From contig NZ_CP014545.1 of the NCBI RefSeq assembly GCF_001586275.1, forward strand, positions 1,762,501 to 1,826,500: DNA of 64,000 bases, in the 5' to 3' direction. This stretch comes from Sphingorhabdus sp. M41. Lineage in GTDB: Bacteria; Pseudomonadota; Alphaproteobacteria; Sphingomonadales; Sphingomonadaceae. Of this stretch, positions 46,612-56,183 are shown one piece after another. The stretch's first letter is position 1, and each line of letters starts with the position of its first letter. The translations under genes and the position numbers were made by a program. The notes beneath the pieces were generated by a model. That model made no database searches, had not been told where the DNA came from, and saw only the letters and a list, made by a program, of their open reading frames with translations.

Positions 46612-48012
46612 ATGCCATATAAACCGCAATTCGAACCCGGCAAGGCCGTCTATCGAGCCGATGTCCAAATCACCCGATTGGGAGAAAAGATTGGCGATCC
46701 CGTCGCCGCCGCCCAGTTTCCCGAGCATATTCTTCGCTTCAGAAACGACCGCTGGGACCAGAGTGTAGGGCTGGATAGTCTGGATGAGAAGGCATGGATC
46801 AACCATTTCGGAAAATTCCAGCCCCTGCCGGACAATCTAGATCCACCGCTGGCGCTGCGCTATCATGGCCACCAGTTCCGCAATTATAATCCGGAAATCG
46901 GAGATGGCCGCGGTTTTCTGTTCGCGCAGTTGCGGGATCATGAACAGCGGTTGATGGATCTCGGCACCAAAGGCTCGGGCACAACGCCGTGGAGCCGGTC
47001 CGGTGATGGTCGGCTTACGCTAAAGGGCGCGGTCCGCGAAATTCTTGCTACGGAAATGCTCGAAGCCCTCGGCGTCAATACCTCCAAAACATTTTCGGTG
47101 GTCGAGACGGGCGAGAAACTGTCGCGCGGCGACGAGCCCTCTCCCACCCGTTCGGCGGTAATGACCCGGTTGAGCCACAGCCATATCCGGATTGGGGCTT
47201 TCCAGCGCATCGCCTATGAGAAGAATGAAGAGTTGATGCGACAGTTGGTCGATTATTGCCTCGAAAATTATTATGGCGGCGCGCAGACTGATGATCCGGC
47301 CACGGAATTATTCGCCAGGACTGCGCAGGAAGTCGCAAAGCTGGCAGGCGCCTATATGACCGCCGGCTTTGTCCATGGAGTTCTCAATACCGACAATATC
47401 AACGTCACCGGAGAAAGCTTCGACTATGGCCCGTGGCGGTTTACGCCATATTGGGAACCCGGCTTTACCGCTGCCTATTTCGACCATGAAGGGCTTTATT
47501 GTTTTGGGCGTCAGCCAGAAGCGCTGCACTGGAATCTGGCGCAATTTGCCAGCGCGCTGCGGCTGATTGCCGATAGCGACCCACTGGTTGCCACGCTGGA
47601 ATCTTTCCCGAAAGCCTATGGCACCGCATTCACCGAGCATTTTTGCTGGCGGCTTGGCGTCACATCCGAGGGCTTTGAAAGTGACCGTGATCTGGTTGTT
47701 GCCGCCGAAAAAGGTCTCGCACACAAAACCGTGCAGATTGACCAGTTTTTCCTCAATTGGGGCAAGAGTGAAAATCTCGCCCAACCGGATGATGATTCAC
47801 CCGAATTTTCCGAATTTCGTACCTTGATCGCCGATCGCGCGCGCATACGGCAGCCGGTCAGCAATTATTGGCAGAAACCGGAGCCCTGTTCGATGCATAT
47901 CGAAGAGGTCGAATCGATCTGGGACGCCATTGCTGTCGAAGATAACTGGGCACCACTCTCGAAAAAGATCAACGATATCCGTGAGATGGGCAAAGCTCTG
48001 CGCAACGGCTAA
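46612..48012 (+). CDS. selO: Protein adenylyltransferase SelO (YdiU family)
   Basis: Pseudokinase-fold enzyme that transfers AMP to Ser/Thr/Tyr of target proteins, linked to redox stress. It is 466 aa. Family motifs IGDGRGFLFAQL, GTKGSGTTPWSRSGDGRLTLKG (ATP-binding) and VHGVLNTDNINVTGESFDYGPW (metal-binding aspartates) are intact. Bacterial SelO has Cys or Ser in place of mammalian selenocysteine near the C terminus; here CSMHIEEVE is near the end. The same frame is open for over 900 nt upstream on the antisense of the hydrolase, which is not coding. It starts at 46612. Confidence 0.93.
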   Translation: MPYKPQFEPGKAVYRADVQITRLGEKIGDPVAAAQFPEHILRFRNDRWDQSVGLDSLDEKAWINHFGKFQPLPDNLDPPLALRYHGHQFRNYNPEIGDGRGFLFAQLRDHEQRLMDLGTKGSGTTPWSRSGDGRLTLKGAVREILATEMLEALGVNTSKTFSVVETGEKLSRGDEPSPTRSAVMTRLSHSHIRIGAFQRIAYEKNEELMRQLVDYCLENYYGGAQTDDPATELFARTAQEVAKLAGAYMTAGFVHGVLNTDNINVTGESFDYGPWRFTPYWEPGFTAAYFDHEGLYCFGRQPEALHWNLAQFASALRLIADSDPLVATLESFPKAYGTAFTEHFCWRLGVTSEGFESDRDLVVAAEKGLAHKTVQIDQFFLNWGKSENLAQPDDDSPEFSEFRTLIADRARIRQPVSNYWQKPEPCSMHIEEVESIWDAIAVEDNWAPLSKKINDIREMGKALRNG

Positions 48013-48149
48013 TATATATCCCGGGGCCAAAGGACGATCGGCAATAAACCATCGTGACGGCTCTAACTCTTTAACCCCTATGGTCTATCGCGAGAGATGT
48101 GCCATATATGGTTTAACGTACAAGAAATGCTTAGAAAACAGAGGCCAAT

Positions 48150-49577
48150 TTGAGCGACCTGATATCCATCGAACCAGCAACCGGAGCGACCCTGTGGACC
48201 GGCACCAGCGGAGATGCCGATGCTGCCGTGGCGAGCGCGCGCGAAGCCTGGCCCGGCTGGGCCGCAACTGCACTGGTCAAACGGGTCGAAGCGGTCCGGC
48301 GCTACGCCAATCGCATCCGCACCGGTAGTGATGAACTGGCCGAACTGATCTCGCGCGAAACCGGCAAGCCGCTTTGGGAATCCCGGACGGAAGTCGAATC
48401 CGTGATCAACAAGGTCGACATTTCGGTCCGGGCCTTTGCCGAACGGACCCCGCAGCGTCAGTTGCCGAGCCAGCCCAATATGCGCGCGGCCTTGCGGCAC
48501 AAGCCGCACGGTGTTCTAGCCGTCCTCGGCCCCTATAACTTCCCCGCCCATCTGCCAAATGGCCATATCATCCCGGCGCTGATTGCTGGCAACACAATAG
48601 TCTTCAAGCCATCGGAAAAGACGCCTGCCGTCGGACAATATATGGTGGATGCCTTCGCAAAGGCCGGCTTGCCCACTGGCGTCGTCAATATATTGCATGG
48701 TGGCCCCGCTACCGGCAAGCAGCTTACCGCCAACGAGGGCCTGGACGGCGTGTTGTTCACCGGCTCGGCCCGAACCGGCATCGCGCTCAACCGCCAGTTT
48801 GCCACCCGGCCAGACAAGATACTGGCACTGGAAATGGGCGGAAACAATCCGATCATCGCCTGGGACACCGACGATATCCACAGCGCTGCCGTGCTGATCG
48901 TGCAGTCCGCCTTCCTGAGCGCAGGACAGCGTTGTTCGGCCGCAAGCCGGTTGATTGTGAAAGACGCGCTTTATGATCGCATAATAAAGGAAGTGAAACG
49001 GATCACCGATCGCCTGATCATCGACGAACCCTTTGCCACCCCTGCCCCGTTCATGGGGCCGGTAATCGACAATGAAACCGCCGATGGCCTGACCGAGAGC
49101 TTCCTTGCCTTGATGAGTCATGGCGGCAAGCCTATCAAACATATGGCAAGACCGATCGCGGGCCGCCCCTTTCTTACGCCCGGCATCATTGATGTCACCG
49201 ATCTCGAGGAACGCCCGGATATCGAATTATTCGGACCCATCCTGCAGGTTGTTCGGGTTGCTAACTTTGAAGAAGCGATCGCCGAGGCCAATAATACCCG
49301 CTACGGCCTATCCTCTGCCCTGATCGGCGGGACGTCTCAGCAATATAACCAATATTGGTCAAATAGCCGCGCCGGCATCGTCAACTGGAATAAAATGACC
49401 GTTGGCGCTTCCTCCGAAGCCCCTTTTGGCGGGATCGGACTGTCGGGCAATCATCGACCCAGCGCTTATTATGCCGCAGATTATTGCGCCTATCCCGTCG
49501 TGTCGATGGAAGCGGAGCAAGCGAGAGCAAGAATCGGCGTTGGCCTGAAGGACGAGAGCATAGCGGACGACGACTAG
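48150..49577 (+). CDS. astD: Succinylglutamate-semialdehyde dehydrogenase (AstD-like)
   Basis: NAD-dependent aldehyde dehydrogenase of 475 aa, in the AST arginine-degradation pathway in other bacteria. Motifs GPYNFPAHLPNGHIIPAL, LEMGGNNPIIAWD (E228) and the catalytic C262 in GQRCSAASR are intact and typical of AstD. The start is TTG with GAGG 5 nt upstream. No astA, astB, astC or astE is adjacent, so the physiological substrate may differ. A 136-nt gap upstream holds a CCATATATGG palindrome (48102-48111) that may be an operator. Confidence 0.87.
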   Translation: MSDLISIEPATGATLWTGTSGDADAAVASAREAWPGWAATALVKRVEAVRRYANRIRTGSDELAELISRETGKPLWESRTEVESVINKVDISVRAFAERTPQRQLPSQPNMRAALRHKPHGVLAVLGPYNFPAHLPNGHIIPALIAGNTIVFKPSEKTPAVGQYMVDAFAKAGLPTGVVNILHGGPATGKQLTANEGLDGVLFTGSARTGIALNRQFATRPDKILALEMGGNNPIIAWDTDDIHSAAVLIVQSAFLSAGQRCSAASRLIVKDALYDRIIKEVKRITDRLIIDEPFATPAPFMGPVIDNETADGLTESFLALMSHGGKPIKHMARPIAGRPFLTPGIIDVTDLEERPDIELFGPILQVVRVANFEEAIAEANNTRYGLSSALIGGTSQQYNQYWSNSRAGIVNWNKMTVGASSEAPFGGIGLSGNHRPSAYYAADYCAYPVVSMEAEQARARIGVGLKDESIADDD

Positions 49578-49661
49578 CACCCGCCCGCAAAATAGCTGAG
49601 CTTAGGCCACCCCAAAAACTTCTGTTTTGAACATCCCGCACGATGCGCGCATATCGCATCT

Positions 49662-50453
49662 ATGGAAAAAACATCAAACAGGACGCCCACGGCGGGCAAA
49701 GTCTATCTGGTCGGCGCCGGTCCGGGCGATCCCGACCTGCTGACCTTGAAGGCGGCAAAGCTGCTGCAGCGCGCCGATGTGATCGTTCACGATGGCCTGG
49801 TCAGCCGCGACATTCTCGACCTGGCATCGCCAACCGCTCGCTATATCTCGGTGGCCAAGAAGCGCTCCCTGCACAGCGTCCCGCAGGACCAGATCAACAA
49901 TCTATTGGTCAGCGAGGCCGGCAAAGGCCGTTTGGTCGTGCGCCTCAAGGGCGGCGATCCCTTCATTTTCGGCCGTGGTGGTGAAGAAGCGGATGACTGC
50001 ATCGCTGCAGGCGTCGCCGTGGAAGTCGTTCCCGGTATCAGCGCCGCACTCGGCTGCGCCGCACAAGCGCGTATGCCCCTCACCCACCGCGATGCTTCCA
50101 GCGCGGTTTCCTTTGTTGCCGGCCAGTGCAAAGGCCTGTCCGACCAGAACTGGTCCGGGCTTGCCGGAAAAGGCCGCACTCTGGTCATCTATATGGGCGT
50201 CGCCAACGCCGAGGCGATCGTTGAAAAACTGATCGCCGACGGCGCTGCACCGGACCTGCCGGTTGCCGTGCTCGAAAATGGCACACGCAGCGATTTTCGC
50301 GCGCTCCGCACACTGCTGACCGACCTTGGCGACATGGTGCGGCGGGAAAATGTCCGGAGCCCGGCGTTGCTCGTGGTCGGCGAAGTCGCCCGCTATGGCG
50401 ATGCCGAAGACAAGTTTCGGGAATTTGCAAAAATGGCGGGAGTGATTGCATGA
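49662..50453 (+). CDS. cobA: Uroporphyrinogen-III C-methyltransferase
   Basis: SAM-dependent enzyme that methylates uroporphyrinogen III to precorrin-2, used to make siroheme for the sulfite reductase encoded 0.3 kb downstream. It is 263 aa. Motifs VYLVGAGPGDPDLLTLKA, VRLKGGDPFIFGRGGEE and PGISAALGCAAQARMPLTHR are complete. The CysG dehydrogenase/chelatase half is absent, so those steps need another gene. It overlaps the next gene by 4 nt (ATGA). Confidence 0.95.
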   Translation: MEKTSNRTPTAGKVYLVGAGPGDPDLLTLKAAKLLQRADVIVHDGLVSRDILDLASPTARYISVAKKRSLHSVPQDQINNLLVSEAGKGRLVVRLKGGDPFIFGRGGEEADDCIAAGVAVEVVPGISAALGCAAQARMPLTHRDASSAVSFVAGQCKGLSDQNWSGLAGKGRTLVIYMGVANAEAIVEKLIADGAAPDLPVAVLENGTRSDFRALRTLLTDLGDMVRRENVRSPALLVVGEVARYGDAEDKFREFAKMAGVIA

Positions 50454-50746
50454 ATATTTTGACCGGAAATGATCTCAAGACCGGCGACGTTATCTGGTGG
50501 ACCGGCCTCGACTGGTCGCGCTTCGTCAAGGATGCAACCGATGTCGGTGACCAGGGTGAAGTAATCCTGCAGCGCGAGGAAGCCGCCCGCCGGGTGAACT
50601 CCCCCTATATTATCGACGCCGAACAGACCGATGACGGCCCGCGACCGGGGCACATCAAGGACCGGGTGCGCGCACTCGGACCGACCGTTCGTCCCGACCT
50701 GACATTGAAACCGGCCGATCCCGACGCCGGCTTATGGGTGATCTGA
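50450..50746 (+). CDS. DUF2849 domain-containing protein
   Basis: A 98-residue conserved protein found in sulfite reductase operons of alphaproteobacteria. It contains GDVIWWTGLDWSRFVKDATDV and a C-terminal RALGPTVRPDLTLKPADPD segment; no membrane helix or cysteine pair is seen. It overlaps cobA by 4 nt and is 1 nt before cysI, so it is co-translated. A role as a partner or assembly factor of the reductase is a guess from position. Confidence 0.85.
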   Translation: MNILTGNDLKTGDVIWWTGLDWSRFVKDATDVGDQGEVILQREEAARRVNSPYIIDAEQTDDGPRPGHIKDRVRALGPTVRPDLTLKPADPDAGLWVI

Positions 50747-50747
50747 C

Positions 50748-52382
50748 ATGTATCAATATGACCAATATGACCAGAAAATGGTCGACACGCGGGTCGAGGA
50801 ATTCCGCGATCAGGTGAAACGCCGTCTCGCCGGCGATCTGACCGAAGACCAGTTCAAGCCGCTCCGGCTGATGAATGGCCTTTATCTGCAGCTCCATGCC
50901 TATATGCTCCGTGTCGCGGTGCCCTATGGCACGCTGAGCGGTAAGCAGATGCGGATGCTCGGTCATATCGCGCGCAAATATGACCGCGACTACGGCCATT
51001 TCACCACGCGCCAGAATATCCAATATAACTGGATCAAGCTGGAAGACGCTCCCGATATTCTCGCCGATCTGGCATCGGTCGAAATGCACGCGATCCAGAC
51101 CAGCGGCAACTGCATCCGCAACATCTCTTCCGACCAGTTCGCCGGTGCAACCGCTGACGAAATAGCCGATCCGCGTCCATGGGCCGAAATATTGCGTCAA
51201 TGGTCGAGCTTTCACCCGGAATTTTCCTATCTCCCCAGGAAATTCAAATTTGCCGTGATCGCCAGCGACACCGACCGCGCAGCGATGAGGCTGCACGATA
51301 TCGGCATTCAGCTGGTCCACAATGACGCGGGCGAACTGGGCGCGAAATTCTTCGTCGGCGGCGGCATGGGCCGGACTCCGATGATCGCACCGGAAATCCG
51401 CGACTTTGTTCCAGCGGATGAACTGATCAGCTATGCCGAGGCCTGCCTGCGCGTCTACAACCGCTACGGACGGCGCGACAACAAGTACAAGGCGCGGATC
51501 AAGATCCTCGTGCACGAACTCGGCAAGGAAGAATATACCCGCCAGGTCGAGGAAGAATTTGCCCATATGAAGACCCTGGGCCTCAATCCCCCGGTCGAAG
51601 AGCTGGCGCGGATCACGCAATATTTCCAGGACCCACCGTTCGACGAGCAGGCAAGCGTCGATATCGACCTGTCCGATCCTGACTTCGCCCTGTGGGTGGA
51701 TCAGAACATCTCCGCGCACAAACAGCCCGGCTATGCAATTGCGACGATCAGCCTGAAACCGCGCGGCGGCATCCCCGGTGATGCCTCGTCGGCGCAAATC
51801 GACCTGATGGCCGATCTCGCCGAGCAATATAGTTTTGACGAACTGCGCGTCACGCACAGCCAGAATATCGTGCTGCCGCATGTCAAGAAAAGCGATCTAT
51901 ACGCTATCTGGCAGACCTTGGACGAAGCCGGCCTGGCCCCTGCCAATCTTGACCTGATCACCGACAGCATCGCCTGTCCCGGTCTGGATTATTGCAGCCT
52001 CGCCAATGCCCGCTCGATCCCCCTCGCCCAGAAAATCAGCGAGCGCTTTGCCGACCTTGGCCGTCAGCGGGAATTGGGCGAGTTGAAGCTCAAAATCTCG
52101 GGCTGCATCAATGCCTGCGGTCATCACCATGCCGGTCATATCGGCATATTGGGCGTCGACCGTAAGGGCACGGAAAATTACCAGCTGCTGCTCGGCGGTT
52201 CGGGTGCGGAAGACGCCAGCCTCGCCAAGATCACCGGCCCCGGCTTTACCGAGGATGGCGTGATCGACGCGATCGAAACCGTCACCGACCTCTATCTCGA
52301 ACAACGCGAGGATGGAGAGCGATTTATCGATACCTATCGCCGTGTCGGCATGGCCCGGTTCAAGGAGGCTATTTATGGGTGA
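50748..52382 (+). CDS. cysI: Sulfite reductase hemoprotein (nitrite/sulfite reductase family)
   Basis: Reduces sulfite to sulfide with siroheme and a [4Fe-4S] cluster. It is 544 aa with two duplicated half domains. Cluster cysteines are C410 and C416 (ACPGLDYC) and C453 and C457 (GCINACGHH), where C457 also coordinates siroheme. The context with cobA, cysH and DUF934 favours sulfite over nitrite. No CysJ flavoprotein is adjacent, so the electron donor may be ferredoxin or a distant reductase. It overlaps the next gene by 8 nt. Confidence 0.93.
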   Translation: MYQYDQYDQKMVDTRVEEFRDQVKRRLAGDLTEDQFKPLRLMNGLYLQLHAYMLRVAVPYGTLSGKQMRMLGHIARKYDRDYGHFTTRQNIQYNWIKLEDAPDILADLASVEMHAIQTSGNCIRNISSDQFAGATADEIADPRPWAEILRQWSSFHPEFSYLPRKFKFAVIASDTDRAAMRLHDIGIQLVHNDAGELGAKFFVGGGMGRTPMIAPEIRDFVPADELISYAEACLRVYNRYGRRDNKYKARIKILVHELGKEEYTRQVEEEFAHMKTLGLNPPVEELARITQYFQDPPFDEQASVDIDLSDPDFALWVDQNISAHKQPGYAIATISLKPRGGIPGDASSAQIDLMADLAEQYSFDELRVTHSQNIVLPHVKKSDLYAIWQTLDEAGLAPANLDLITDSIACPGLDYCSLANARSIPLAQKISERFADLGRQRELGELKLKISGCINACGHHHAGHIGILGVDRKGTENYQLLLGGSGAEDASLAKITGPGFTEDGVIDAIETVTDLYLEQREDGERFIDTYRRVGMARFKEAIYG

Positions 52383-52800
52383 TACTATCCGTTTACGCGA
52401 TGATGAAGTGCATGAAGAGCCAGCGGTTTCGCTCGACTCGTTTCTCGACCAGTCCAACGCCACTGCCGTCCGTATCGAGGCGGGAGAGGATGCCCGGCAA
52501 TTGCTGCCGTTTCTCGACCGTCTGTCGCTGATTGAAATCGATTTTCCGGCCTTTGGCGATGGTCGCGGCTATTCCGCTGCGCAGATCCTGCGCGAGTCCG
52601 GCTATACCGGCGAATTGCGCGCCAGCGGCGATGTGCTGCTCGATCAGGTCTCCCATATGCGCCGATGCGGCTTTGACGCGTTCGCGCCGGATTCTCCGAT
52701 CAACCCGCGGTTGATGGAAGAGGCGATCCAGCGCTACGAACATGTCTATCAGGCAACTTCTGACCAGCGCACCCCAATCTGGAGGCTCCGTCATGGCTGA
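52375..52800 (+). CDS. DUF934 family protein of the sulfate assimilation operon
   Basis: A 141-residue conserved protein typically located between cysI and cysH in proteobacteria. Visible segments are LPFLDRLSLIEIDFPAFGDGRGYSAAQILRE and DVLLDQVSHMRRCGFDAF. Its exact role is unknown. AAGGAGG lies 8 nt before the ATG. It overlaps cysI by 8 nt and cysH by 8 nt. Confidence 0.88.
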   Translation: MGDTIRLRDDEVHEEPAVSLDSFLDQSNATAVRIEAGEDARQLLPFLDRLSLIEIDFPAFGDGRGYSAAQILRESGYTGELRASGDVLLDQVSHMRRCGFDAFAPDSPINPRLMEEAIQRYEHVYQATSDQRTPIWRLRHG

Positions 52801-53575
52801 AGCAGCGCGCAAGGTCGACACTATCGACGTTCGGCCCGATTATACGCAGGCCGATGCCGATGCCCTGAACCAACGGTTCGAAGGCGTCGACACCACCAGC
52901 ATGCTCAAGTCACTGTTCGACGAACGCCAATTGGGCGAAGTCGCGGTGGTCTCGTCATTCGGCACGGAGAGTGCCGTCCTGCTCCATCTTGTAGCAGCGG
53001 TCGATCCGACCATACCGGTAACCTTCGTCGACACGTTGAAAATGTTTCCGGAAACGCTCGAATATCGCGACACATTGATCAAGCTGCTGGGTATCAAGAA
53101 TGCCAATATCGTCGCTCCCGACGCCGCGGTACTGGCGGAGAAAGACGAAAACGGTCTGCGCTGGTCTTTCGATCCCGATGGCTGCTGCGAGATTCGCAAG
53201 GTCGAGCCACTGGCTCGCGCCAAGGCCGGCCTCAATAGCTGGATTTCGGGACGCAAGGCGTTCCAGTCGGTCACCCGCAACAATATCCCGCGGTTCGAAA
53301 TCGACGACGGCCGGCTGAAAATCAATCCGCTGGGCGACTGGATCAAAGATGATCTCGAAGCCTATTTCAAAAAGCATGATCTGCCGCGCCATCCGCTTGA
53401 GGCGGAAGGCTATCTCTCGGTCGGCTGCGCGCCCTGCACCTCAAAGGTCATGCCCGGCGAAGATCCCCGCGCCGGACGCTGGCGCGGTTGGGACAAGTCC
53501 GAATGCGGCATTCACGAAGATGTGACCCCGCTACCGGATGCCGACGACAAAGGCGTGAATGATCCGATTTTCTAG
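52793..53575 (+). CDS. cysH: Adenylylsulfate/phosphoadenylylsulfate reductase CysH
   Basis: Reduces activated sulfate to sulfite. It is 260 aa with the PP-loop-type SSFGTESAVLL near residue 54. The cluster pattern is complete: C131-C132, then C212-x2-C215, with catalytic C238 in ECGIH. This CC/CxxC set binds a [4Fe-4S] cluster and indicates the APS-using type. GGAGG precedes the ATG by 7 nt. It is the last gene of the cobA-DUF2849-cysI-DUF934-cysH operon. Confidence 0.95.
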   Translation: MAEAARKVDTIDVRPDYTQADADALNQRFEGVDTTSMLKSLFDERQLGEVAVVSSFGTESAVLLHLVAAVDPTIPVTFVDTLKMFPETLEYRDTLIKLLGIKNANIVAPDAAVLAEKDENGLRWSFDPDGCCEIRKVEPLARAKAGLNSWISGRKAFQSVTRNNIPRFEIDDGRLKINPLGDWIKDDLEAYFKKHDLPRHPLEAEGYLSVGCAPCTSKVMPGEDPRAGRWRGWDKSECGIHEDVTPLPDADDKGVNDPIF

Positions 53576-53584
53576 TTGTAGACG

Positions 53585-54508
53585 TTAGATTCCACGGTAT
53601 TTCATGGCTTTCTTTTCATGACGACTAATCTCTTTAATCATCGGTGTTAGTTGAATCAGTGGCGATTTCCGTCGGATCAGCCCTATCGGGTCTTTAACGG
53701 ATTGCGACTGAGAGCGTAAAAATAGCCGATCAACCATTTTTGTAGCCCTTTTGTTGCTTGCAATCACGATGTCTTCCGATTGTTCTACAACTGCTTGATT
53801 CATACCTCTGACTAAAATATCCGGATTTTGAGAAGAGAATGCACCGGCTATCGCGTCTTGATGAGTCAGGATGAGCAATCGATCAGGAGCATAAGGCATT
53901 ATCATAAATGCATCGCTCGATATAAGCTGGTTTGACACATTAATCGGTCTGTCCGACGTTAACAGTTTTGTTGATGCACGACTTGTGTCTATCTTAAACG
54001 CGCGAAATCGTGAAATTATAGAAGTACCTTCACGTGACTCGACCAACGAAGCTAACAACTTGTTAGTCGTCGATTTAAGAACCTTTTCGAACTGTTCTCC
54101 TTGCAAACCTTGGTAAGGAGCACCGACAGTTTGATCTGCTAATTCTGCTCTAATTGCTTTAAGACGACTAGGCGAACGATGGAGCAAGGAGATCATGAAT
54201 TGGGATAACGCAATCCGATCCTCAGCGCCGCCTTTTTCCGACTTATCAAGTTTCAGCAAAGCGATGGCTGCCCGATCGTCAATCTTCTGAAAAAATCTAA
54301 GCTCCAGCGACTGACTTTCTATAGGATCGGGAATATCAGGTTGTTGATAAAGATCACGCTCGTAAGCAATAGCAGAAGGTGGCTTCCACTTCCCGTCCAA
54401 TGGCCCGTCCTTTCCCAATGGCCGGACGTAGCGAAAAACTTCCTTGTTTTCCGCCCATCGCTCCAAATAAAATCGAGGTAAATAATGGTGCTTTCGCGGA
54501 ATACTCAT
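53585..54508 (-). CDS. DUF4238 domain-containing protein, AT-rich, possible acquisition
   Basis: A 307-residue protein starting with IPRKHHYLPRFYLERWAENKEVFRYVR, the hallmark of DUF4238. It has no signal peptide or membrane helix, and is basic. Its function is unknown. Its base composition is visibly more AT-rich than both neighbours, and its codon use (for example many AAA, ATT, TTA-type codons) departs from the window's pattern. It lies 24 nt after dnaB on the same strand and 9 nt from the convergent cysH. This suggests recent insertion between two conserved loci. No good ribosome-binding site is seen. Confidence 0.8.
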   Translation of the reverse strand: MSIPRKHHYLPRFYLERWAENKEVFRYVRPLGKDGPLDGKWKPPSAIAYERDLYQQPDIPDPIESQSLELRFFQKIDDRAAIALLKLDKSEKGGAEDRIALSQFMISLLHRSPSRLKAIRAELADQTVGAPYQGLQGEQFEKVLKSTTNKLLASLVESREGTSIISRFRAFKIDTSRASTKLLTSDRPINVSNQLISSDAFMIMPYAPDRLLILTHQDAIAGAFSSQNPDILVRGMNQAVVEQSEDIVIASNKRATKMVDRLFLRSQSQSVKDPIGLIRRKSPLIQLTPMIKEISRHEKKAMKYRGI

Positions 54509-54532
54509 TTTAACCAGCTATGATACAATCAA

Positions 54533-56032
54533 TTAATATTCGTCCGGCGCCTCGCTATAGGCCAGATCACCGAATTTCGTAAATTCGGCTATGAAGCTCA
54601 GCTGGATATTGCCGGTGGAACCTTGACGGTTTTTCGCAACAATCACCGTCGCCTTGCCCTCTGCCTGCACATGATCCCGTTCCCAATCTTCATATTTTCT
54701 AACCTGATCGGGGGTCGAGTTGGCATCTGGTACATCTGGCTTGATCGCCATATGATAATATTCTTCGCGGAAGATGAACATCACGATGTCGGCATCCTGC
54801 TCGATCGAACCGGATTCGCGCAGATCGGACAGTTGCGGACGCTTGTCTTCCCGGCTTTCCACCTGCCGACTTAGTTGCGACAGCGCCATCACCGGCACTT
54901 GCAATTCTTTCGCCAGCGTCTTCAGGCCGCGGCTGATTTCCGAAATTTCATTGACCCGGTTGTCATTGGCCCGGCCAGAACCCTGCAGCAGCTGCAGATA
55001 GTCGACCACGATCAGGCCGATGCCCTGACGCCGCTGCAACCGCCGTGCCCGCGTCCGCAGCGCGGCAATGGTCAAACCGGGCGTATCATCGATGAACAGC
55101 GGCAGATCCTGCAATTCCCGCGACGCCATGGCAAGCCGGTGCATTTCGTCCCGGCTGATCGATCCCATGCGCAATTTTTCCGAACTTATCTCGGCCTGCT
55201 CCGACAATATTCTGGTGGCCAGCTGGTCGGCCGACATTTCGAGGCTGAAGAAAGCGGTCTTGGCGCCGAGGGAATCTTCCGGCGCAATGCCGTCATTCAT
55301 GTCGCGCAAATAGCGGTTCGCCGCGTTGAAGGCGATATTGGTGGCCAGCGACGTCTTGCCCATGCCCGGACGTCCGGCAAGAATCAGCAAATCGCTCCGG
55401 TGCAAACCGCCCATTTTGGCGTTCACATCGGTCAGGCCGGTGGTGATGCCCGACACCTTGCCGCCGCTGTTGAAGGCGCGCTCGACATTGTTGAGAGCCT
55501 CAGTCGACGCTTGCAGAAACGACCGGACGCCGCCTTCCTGCGCCTCGCCTTCAGATACCCGGTATAAAGCCGTTTCCGCTTCCTCGATCTGCTCCTTCGG
55601 ATCAACCGTCTCGCTGGTATCCAGCGCGCTTTCAACAAGCGTACGTCCGACACTGACCAGTTCGCGAAGCAGCGCCAGATCGTAGATCTGGTTGGCAAAA
55701 TCGCGGGCACCGATCAGGCCGGCGCCGTCACCGGTCAATTTGGCGAGATAGGAAGGGCCGCCCAGCGCCTTCATCGCTTCGTCCGACTCGAAATAGGGTT
55801 TCAGGGTCACCGGGGTGGCGACCATATTCTTGTCGAGCAGCTTCAACGCCTGTTCGTAGATCCGCCCGTGCAACGGTTCGTAAAAATGGTCCGATCGCAG
55901 GCGGGTCTGCACATCTTCGGCAACCCGGTTGTCGATCAGCAGCGCGCCAAGAAAAGTCGCCTCTGCCTCGACATTGCGCGGCAGGCGCTGTTCATCACTC
56001 TCGTCATTCTGGAAACGCATCAATTCGGCCAT
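54533..56032 (-). CDS. dnaB: Replicative DNA helicase DnaB
   Basis: Hexameric 5'-3' helicase of the replisome. It is 499 aa. The N-terminal primase-interacting domain covers about 15-120, followed by a linker and the RecA-like C-terminal domain. Walker A is GRPGMGKTS (220-228); DnaB motifs FFSLEMSADQLATR, IGLIVVDYLQLL and LKTLAKELQVPVMALSQLSRQVE are intact. There is no intein. GAGGAG precedes the ATG. The downstream gene DUF4238 is close enough to be co-transcribed. Confidence 0.96.
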   Translation of the reverse strand: MAELMRFQNDESDEQRLPRNVEAEATFLGALLIDNRVAEDVQTRLRSDHFYEPLHGRIYEQALKLLDKNMVATPVTLKPYFESDEAMKALGGPSYLAKLTGDGAGLIGARDFANQIYDLALLRELVSVGRTLVESALDTSETVDPKEQIEEAETALYRVSEGEAQEGGVRSFLQASTEALNNVERAFNSGGKVSGITTGLTDVNAKMGGLHRSDLLILAGRPGMGKTSLATNIAFNAANRYLRDMNDGIAPEDSLGAKTAFFSLEMSADQLATRILSEQAEISSEKLRMGSISRDEMHRLAMASRELQDLPLFIDDTPGLTIAALRTRARRLQRRQGIGLIVVDYLQLLQGSGRANDNRVNEISEISRGLKTLAKELQVPVMALSQLSRQVESREDKRPQLSDLRESGSIEQDADIVMFIFREEYYHMAIKPDVPDANSTPDQVRKYEDWERDHVQAEGKATVIVAKNRQGSTGNIQLSFIAEFTKFGDLAYSEAPDEY

Positions 56033-56183
56033 GGCTCCTCATCCACCCAGAATCGATTCTGGGCAAGGGGCGCTTCGAAAAATTTGGTAAAGTCCCGGGG
56101 ACAGTCCTGTGGAAAAAATCCTGTCACGGTGCTGCACTGCAAAAACCCTTGTCCTGAGACCAGTGCTGCGGCAACAGGGCGCA

